Below are positions 31,240 through 34,915 of a stretch of 34,915 nt of DNA, piece by piece; the first letter of the stretch is position 1; every line of letters starts with the position of its first letter. This stretch comes from a virus, in the IMG/VR virus record IMGVR_UViG_3300036790_000823, positions 1-34,915 of that record; one strand, given 5' to 3'. A model generated the notes under the pieces. The model saw only the letters and a list, made by a program, of their open reading frames with translations. It ran no database searches and was not told the origin of the DNA. The translations under genes were made by a program, and so were the position numbers.

Positions 31240-31959
31240 TCAGGTCGCCGAGTTCCACGTGTAGTAGACGTAGTAGCTCTTCGTGGTGCCGTTCGGCGCC
31301 GACGACGGGATCCACGTGCCTGCCACGGTGTCGACCGTGCCGACGGTCTCGTCGACAGGAGTCGACAGATCGCCCGTGGCCAGACCGGTCGACAGGGTCT
31401 CCTTGAATACAACGAGATCCGTGAAGGTCGGCGATAGCGGCAATGCGAGCGCGTTCGACTGACCGACGCCGATCGTGGTGACGTTCGTCACCGTCCCGAC
31501 GGGCGTGATACTCGTGATCTTCGCGTATGCATTCGCCGTGGTGAACGTTGCCGTGCTGGCCCCATTGACCGCGAGTGTCTCAGTGATGGTGTTGCCGCGC
31601 CCATCGGTGCCGACGAGCACGACATTGAGGCCAGCGACGGCACCGCTTTGCGTGTTCTTGACTTGAAGCTTGCACGCATATGCCGGCTGCAAGGCAATGG
31701 TGAATGCGGTACCACTGACAGGCAGCACGGCAGCGACGATCGATGTCACGTCGCTGGCGTTCGACCCCGGAAGGCCGAAGAACGCGATGTCCGAGCTCCC
31801 CGTCAAAAACCGAAATCCCGCCTTGAGCAGCGTCGCGACCTGCGAGCTGTCGACGACGACGCTGCCGTCTGCCGCCAGAGTCACGTTGCCGTAGGGCGGC
31901 CCGAGCTGAACGGTCGCAAAGGTGCCCGCGGGGGCGTACATCGTCACGGTGGTCGACAT
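31240..31959 (-). CDS. Beta-rich putative virion protein between terminase and portal
   Basis: 239 residues, Ser/Thr/Val/Gly-rich with short alternating hydrophobic strands, no signal peptide and almost no charged residues, as in phage decoration or spike proteins. Residues 24-48 hold an ADGSVVVDSSQVATLLKAGF module that also appears at the C-terminus of the large terminase. A good ribosome-binding site (GAGGAG) lies about 9 bases before the ATG. Its place between terminase and portal is where some phages encode head-associated proteins. Its function is unknown; head decoration is an inference from composition and position. Confidence 0.65.
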   Translation of the reverse strand: MSTTVTMYAPAGTFATVQLGPPYGNVTLAADGSVVVDSSQVATLLKAGFRFLTGSSDIAFFGLPGSNASDVTSIVAAVLPVSGTAFTIALQPAYACKLQVKNTQSGAVAGLNVVLVGTDGRGNTITETLAVNGASTATFTTANAYAKITSITPVGTVTNVTTIGVGQSNALALPLSPTFTDLVVFKETLSTGLATGDLSTPVDETVGTVDTVAGTWIPSSAPNGTTKSYYVYYTWNSAT

Positions 31960-31973
31960 GGTCCTGTCTCCTC

Positions 31974-31998
31974 AAAAGGGCCGCGCGTCATGCCGGCC
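31974..31998 (-). terminator. Weak terminator-like hairpin after the large terminase
   Basis: On the minus strand GGCCG and CGGCC are separated by 10 nt and followed by CTTTT. The 5-bp stem is short and the T-run overlaps the ribosome-binding region of the next gene, so it is at most an attenuator. Confidence 0.25.
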
Positions 31999-32021
31999 AG
32001 TGATGTTGTCGTGAGCGGTCG

Positions 32022-33605
32022 CTACGCGGCGCTCTTCACGAATCCGAGTCGTTGCAGCGCCTCGACGTCCTCGGGATTGACGTCGATCGCGCCGTCGAGT
32101 CCGACGCTGTAGTTGCGGTTCGCGCCGCCCATCGTCGTGCAGCGAAACTTGTCGGGCGCCAGCATGCGGACGGGCGACTCGGCAGGCGCATCGGTCGCGA
32201 CGCGCACCGCATTGCCGGAGGCCTTGGCGGCCTCACTGGCATACCAATCGAGCACACCTTGCCAGCCGACGTTGGTCGTCAAGACCGTGTAGGCTCCGGA
32301 GATCGCGTCGACGTCGTCATCGTGGGAGCCCTCGGGGAACTGCTCGAGCGTCGCGACGACCGGCTCGTTCCACGCGCCCCGCACCATGTAGACGTTGCGG
32401 GCAGTCGCCTGCGCGCTGATGGGGCCCGCCGCGACGATCTTGTTGACGCGCTTCTGGTGCGGCCGAACGTTCCAGCCGCTCAGCAGCCGCACGTACGCGG
32501 CTGCGTCGGCCTTGCCGCTCGCACCGGGCTCCTGCTCCATGCCGATCTCGACTTCGCGTCCGTCGAGTTCCGCCGTAGCTTTGATGAAGTCCTGCACCTG
32601 TCCGGGGTTGCCGCGCATCCGCGCGACGTCCTCGACGTAGACCTTGCCGTCCTTCGTGAGCGCGAGCCTTGCGCCCGAGGTCCAGTCCGGGTCTTTTCCC
32701 TTCTCGGCTTCGGTCGCGGCCTTGTCCCAATAGCGAAGTCGTCTCGCCTCGCGGGGGACTTCGGTGGCGTCGACGAAGTGGAGCCACTCGCGTCGGAAGT
32801 AGAGGCCCTTCGCGGGCTTGATGAGCCAGTCGCCTTTGCGGAGCCGTTCACGCGTGACGGGGTCGAGTACCGCGAGTGTCGCCTCGTACTGACCGTCGTC
32901 GAAAAGCTTTGGGTTGTCCTCGAGACGAGCCGGGATAAACGTCCGGTCGCGCGCCATCGGCGTGCCCTTCGGCACCACCGTATCGACGTCGTCACGTCGC
33001 AGAAAGAACAGTTCTTGTCCTGGCTCGGCCTTCGTGGCGCACTCGGGATCAAGCCACGCGCCCCAGCGCTTGAACACCCACTCGTGACCCTCGTTGCCTG
33101 GGTTACTGCCAGCGCGGACGCGACAGCGAACTCCTTTGGCGGAGCGCGCACGCGAGAACAGGTACAGATAGATCGACTCGCTGAAAGAGGTCAGTTCGTC
33201 GAAGCCGATGAACTGGAACTCCGCTCCCTGGTAGATGTGGACGTCGCTGTCGTGCTGGATGTGCGCGAACTCGACGCGCTCTCCGCCGGGAAAACGCCAC
33301 GTCTTTTTCTGCTCGTTGTAGGCGCCGCCGAGTCGCGGATACAGGTCCCACGAGTGTTTGATGAGCGACTTTTCGAGCTCCGGGAACGTGCGGCGAAACA
33401 AGATCGCGTGATACGCTGGCCCGTAGCCGCGACCGACGTATCGGATCGCATCGACGAGCAGCGCGGCCGACTTTCCGCCGCCGGCCGCGCCACCGTACAG
33501 GGCCTCGAAGCACGTCCGCGTCAGAAAGTCAGTCTGCGGGCCCGGATTCGGTCTCCAGTCCTCCGGATGCGGAGGGCGATGCATTGGGCTTGTCGCTGCG
33601 GCCAT
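32022..33605 (-). CDS. terL: Terminase large subunit: packaging ATPase and nuclease
   Basis: 527 residues. This is the motor that cuts concatemeric DNA and pumps it into the prohead through the portal. Walker A is GGAAGGGKS at residues 38-46 (Lys45) and Walker B is FIGFDE at 132-137. The C-terminal RNase H-like nuclease has candidate metal ligands Asp294 (RYWDKA), Glu357 or Glu359 (GMEQEP) and the Asp cluster at 429-433 (HDDDVDA). From about residue 485 there is an extra tail containing NYSVGLDGAIDV and LQRLGF, which resembles a small module in the next gene (see findings). ATG is taken as the start; Met8 is an alternative that reduces the overlap with the small subunit. Confidence 0.96.
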   Translation of the reverse strand: MAAATSPMHRPPHPEDWRPNPGPQTDFLTRTCFEALYGGAAGGGKSAALLVDAIRYVGRGYGPAYHAILFRRTFPELEKSLIKHSWDLYPRLGGAYNEQKKTWRFPGGERVEFAHIQHDSDVHIYQGAEFQFIGFDELTSFSESIYLYLFSRARSAKGVRCRVRAGSNPGNEGHEWVFKRWGAWLDPECATKAEPGQELFFLRRDDVDTVVPKGTPMARDRTFIPARLEDNPKLFDDGQYEATLAVLDPVTRERLRKGDWLIKPAKGLYFRREWLHFVDATEVPREARRLRYWDKAATEAEKGKDPDWTSGARLALTKDGKVYVEDVARMRGNPGQVQDFIKATAELDGREVEIGMEQEPGASGKADAAAYVRLLSGWNVRPHQKRVNKIVAAGPISAQATARNVYMVRGAWNEPVVATLEQFPEGSHDDDVDAISGAYTVLTTNVGWQGVLDWYASEAAKASGNAVRVATDAPAESPVRMLAPDKFRCTTMGGANRNYSVGLDGAIDVNPEDVEALQRLGFVKSAA

Positions 33606-34188
33606 CGTCTTCGCTTCGCTCGGGCGGAATCATGATGACGGGCGCGAATTGCACCGGGCCGCCGCCGGGGCCGCTCATCTCGACCTTCGTCTTCTGGTCG
33701 ATCTCGATGCCCTCGAACTTCGCCGCAAGCTCGGCGGCCTTCAGGGCCGACGCGTAGTCGGGCAGCCCCGAGATCCCGTGCACGTGCGTCATCGCGTGAT
33801 CGCGAACGCTGTCGCACCACGCGGCCAGTTCGGCCTTGCGGCGCTCGAGCTCTTCGGGGTCGCGCTTCAACGCCCGGTGCGCGTCGGCGCTGTAGTGGCG
33901 GATCGTCGCCTCGACGGTCCCCCAGTAGCCCGCGAGCTCGACGCGGGAGAGGTACCCGTGCCAGTTTCCCAGCGCCATCGCGGCGCAGATGTAATCGATG
34001 CGGCGGTCGAGCGGCGTTTCCGCGCCCTTAGGCGCGTCGTCGTGGTAGGTGCGGCGCGGCTCCAAGACGCCGTCCGCGGGCGGCGCTGAGGCGGGCGGAT
34101 CTGGCGGCGCGGCCGTCGGCCCAGCGGCGCTCATGGCCTCGAGCGCGAGCTTCATGGCCTTCCGCTTCGGTCGTCCCGCCATCGTCAA
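33529..34188 (-). CDS. terS: Terminase small subunit (putative)
   Basis: 219 residues. Small terminases bind the packaging site of phage DNA and hand it to the large subunit. The N-terminus is basic (GRPKRKAMKLALEAM), followed by a Pro/Ala linker. A helical core at about residues 60-160 (LDRRIDYICAAMALGNWHGY to the ELERRKAELAAW helix) includes a stretch that could be a helix-turn-helix. The C-terminal tail is disordered. The call rests mainly on its position directly upstream of, and overlapping by 77 bp, an unmistakable large terminase. The sequence itself is not diagnostic, so another DNA-binding packaging protein is possible. Confidence 0.7.
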   Translation of the reverse strand: MTMAGRPKRKAMKLALEAMSAAGPTAAPPDPPASAPPADGVLEPRRTYHDDAPKGAETPLDRRIDYICAAMALGNWHGYLSRVELAGYWGTVEATIRHYSADAHRALKRDPEELERRKAELAAWCDSVRDHAMTHVHGISGLPDYASALKAAELAAKFEGIEIDQKTKVEMSGPGGGPVQFAPVIMIPPERSEDDGRSDKPNASPSASGGLETESGPAD

Positions 34189-34427
34189 ACCCGCTTCCGC
34201 GCACTCGGCGCCGTCGGAGCCTCCGGGTCAAACGTCGTCGCCGAGGCCGGCGCCTCCGGCGGGTCGCTCGGCTTCCGGTCCCGGACGGTCCGGTAACGCA
34301 TCACGGCCCCCAGCAGCGCCACGTCCTCGGGCGTCACGAGCGTCGGCTTGCGGGCCTCCGCCCACGCGTCGGCGGCGCGCACGACATCCATGCAGGCGAG
34401 GAAGAGGCTGCGGCGTACGTTCGGCAC
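34185..34427 (-). CDS. Small hypothetical protein before the terminase
   Basis: 80 residues starting at a GTG; no strong Shine-Dalgarno sequence is visible. The N-terminal half is helical (LACMDVVRAADAWAEA) and the C-terminal third is Pro/Ala/Thr-rich and probably disordered. Its stop overlaps the start of the small terminase gene by 4 bp (ATGA), so the two are probably translationally coupled. An internal ATG at residue 12 is an alternative start. I do not recognise the family. Position alone suggests a packaging or regulatory accessory role. Confidence 0.5.
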   Translation of the reverse strand: MPNVRRSLFLACMDVVRAADAWAEARKPTLVTPEDVALLGAVMRYRTVRDRKPSDPPEAPASATTFDPEAPTAPSARKRV

Positions 34428-34591
34428 GGGTAAGGCCCGAGGCCTCGCGACCGGCCAGCGCCCCAGGAGGGAGGTGTGGCGGCGATCGCGAGAGCCTCAC
34501 CCATGCGTCTCAGTCACTCGCGTGCACGTAATAATGTGTGGTGCACGCCGAGCTCGTTACGTCTGGCGTAACGAGGTGGGCCGCAGCAGCC
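34428..34591. other. Intergenic region upstream of the terminase operon
   Basis: This 164-bp gap carries the 9-bp inverted repeat, two copies of GTGCACG (34522-34528 and 34541-34547), and a short AT-rich stretch around 34529-34538. Read on the minus strand, that stretch includes CATTATTA, a weak -10-like element. It is the most likely place for a late-operon promoter, but no convincing -35/-10 pair is visible. Confidence 0.3.
34553..34575. promoter_or_regulatory. Perfect 9-bp inverted repeat, operator candidate
   Basis: CTCGTTACG at 34553-34561 and its exact reverse complement CGTAACGAG at 34567-34575 are separated by TCTGG. It lies in the only sizeable gap (34428-34591) between the helix-turn-helix gene and the terminase operon. 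No T-run follows it on either strand, so an intrinsic terminator is unlikely. A dimeric repressor site or an RNA hairpin is more plausible. Confidence 0.4.
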
Positions 34592-34915
34592 TCAAAGCAT
34601 GTGGAGCTTGGCGAGCGCTCTGGCGTGCACGTCGAGCCTGCGGTCGTGCTCCCGCAGTTGATCGACGATCTCGCTGAAACGCCGCAAAACACGCGGGTCG
34701 ATGGGCCGGGAGGACGACATCACGTCTGCGAAAGACCGCTTGCTGATGATGTAGGTGTCGACCTGGCGACGCACAATTTCTTCGCCGTACCGCAGGTGTA
34801 ACGACTTGAGCCAACGCCATGCACGCACACGGTTCCACCCTCGGATACGCGCGACATCGGCGCTCGTGAGCTCGTCCGGCTCTCCAGCGAGTAGCCCCAC
34901 GATCGACTCATCCAC
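34592..34915 (-). CDS. Helix-turn-helix DNA-binding protein, possibly 5'-truncated by the window edge
   Basis: At least 107 residues. The reading frame is open to the last base of the window, where a GTG could be the start, but the gene may begin outside. Residues 16-40 (ELTSADVARIRGWNRVRAWRWL) read as a helix-turn-helix: a short helix, a turn containing Gly-Trp-Asn, and an Arg/Trp-rich recognition helix. The C-terminal half is charged and probably helical. It sits just upstream of the terminase genes, where phages often encode a small DNA-binding regulator or packaging accessory protein. An inverted repeat begins about 17 bp after its stop and could be its binding site, but that is inference. 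It could equally be an excisionase-like or general phage HTH protein. Confidence 0.55.
   Translation of the reverse strand: MDESIVGLLAGEPDELTSADVARIRGWNRVRAWRWLKSLHLRYGEEIVRRQVDTYIISKRSFADVMSSSRPIDPRVLRRFSEIVDQLREHDRRLDVHARALAKLHML

Noticed and set aside
28950-31406. Long plus-strand open frame of over 800 codons opposite the portal and head morphogenesis genes
   Set aside because: It is antisense to two well-supported genes, is extremely Arg/Ser-rich with no motifs, and results from low stop frequency in GC-rich DNA. The same holds for the long plus-strand frames at 1192-2769, 11261-13162, 18170-19861 and 32052-33635.
34553-34575. Inverted repeat after the helix-turn-helix gene as an intrinsic terminator
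   Set aside because: No T-run follows on either strand; it is kept only as an operator or hairpin candidate.
1-34915. tRNA genes, integrase, attachment sites or insertion sequences
   Set aside because: I looked for them on both strands and saw no convincing example. The window seems to contain only late genes.

Overview
The window is the late (structural, packaging and lysis) half of a tailed bacteriophage or prophage with a long non-contractile tail (siphovirus morphology). A terminase, portal, capsid protease, capsid protein, one tail-tube protein, a frameshifted chaperone pair and a tape measure are present, and I see no sheath gene. Nearly everything lies on the minus strand, read from right to left, and genes are packed tightly: many start codons overlap the previous stop by 4 bp (ATGA or GTGA). 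The DNA is visibly GC-rich throughout. I see no integrase, replication, tRNA or CRISPR genes. The host is unknown. Lipoprotein signals followed by Pro/Asp/Ala-rich linkers, in the style of myxobacterial secreted proteins, hint weakly at a GC-rich Gram-negative host such as Myxococcota.

Layout in order of transcription: (1) 34.9-32.0 kb: a helix-turn-helix protein cut by the window edge, a small gene, and small and large terminase. (2) 32.0-28.7 kb: a beta-rich structural protein, the portal and a MuF/SPP1 gp7-like head morphogenesis protein. (3) 28.65-22.2 kb: an unusual accessory block inside the head module. It holds a small virion-like protein, an SGNH hydrolase with a lectin-like C-terminus, an unknown protein, a beta-structured decoration-like protein, a 970-residue fibre-like protein with 22 copies of a 21-residue repeat, and a small Ig-like protein. 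(4) 22.1-18.3 kb: a protease-scaffold fusion and the major capsid protein. (5) 18.2-16.1 kb: a small capsid-module protein, head-tail connector, HK97 gp10-like and tail-terminator proteins, then a clear terminator. (6) 16.0-12.1 kb: tail tube, G/GT-like chaperones joined by a likely -1 frameshift, and the tape measure. (7) 12.1-8.5 kb: a tail tip resembling that of gene transfer agents (DUF2460, DUF2163, hub). (8) 8.46-7.81 kb: a two-gene plus-strand cassette encoding a zinc-ribbon membrane protein and a Cys-rich lipoprotein. (9) 7.75-5.1 kb: a beta-helix fibre-like protein with a lipoprotein signal. (10) 5.1-0 kb: a lysis and host-interaction cassette with several membrane proteins and lipoproteins, a papain-like protein, a CheY-like receiver, a T4-lysozyme-type endolysin and two small genes.

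Together the genes cover DNA packaging, head building, tail building, attachment and lysis. The least expected parts are the 21-residue repeat fibre in the head module, the stand-alone receiver domain inside the lysis operon, the inverted lipoprotein cassette, the lipoprotein signal on a fibre-like protein, and a small C-terminal module on the large terminase that is shared with the next gene. All functional calls come from reading motifs and gene order; no searches were run.
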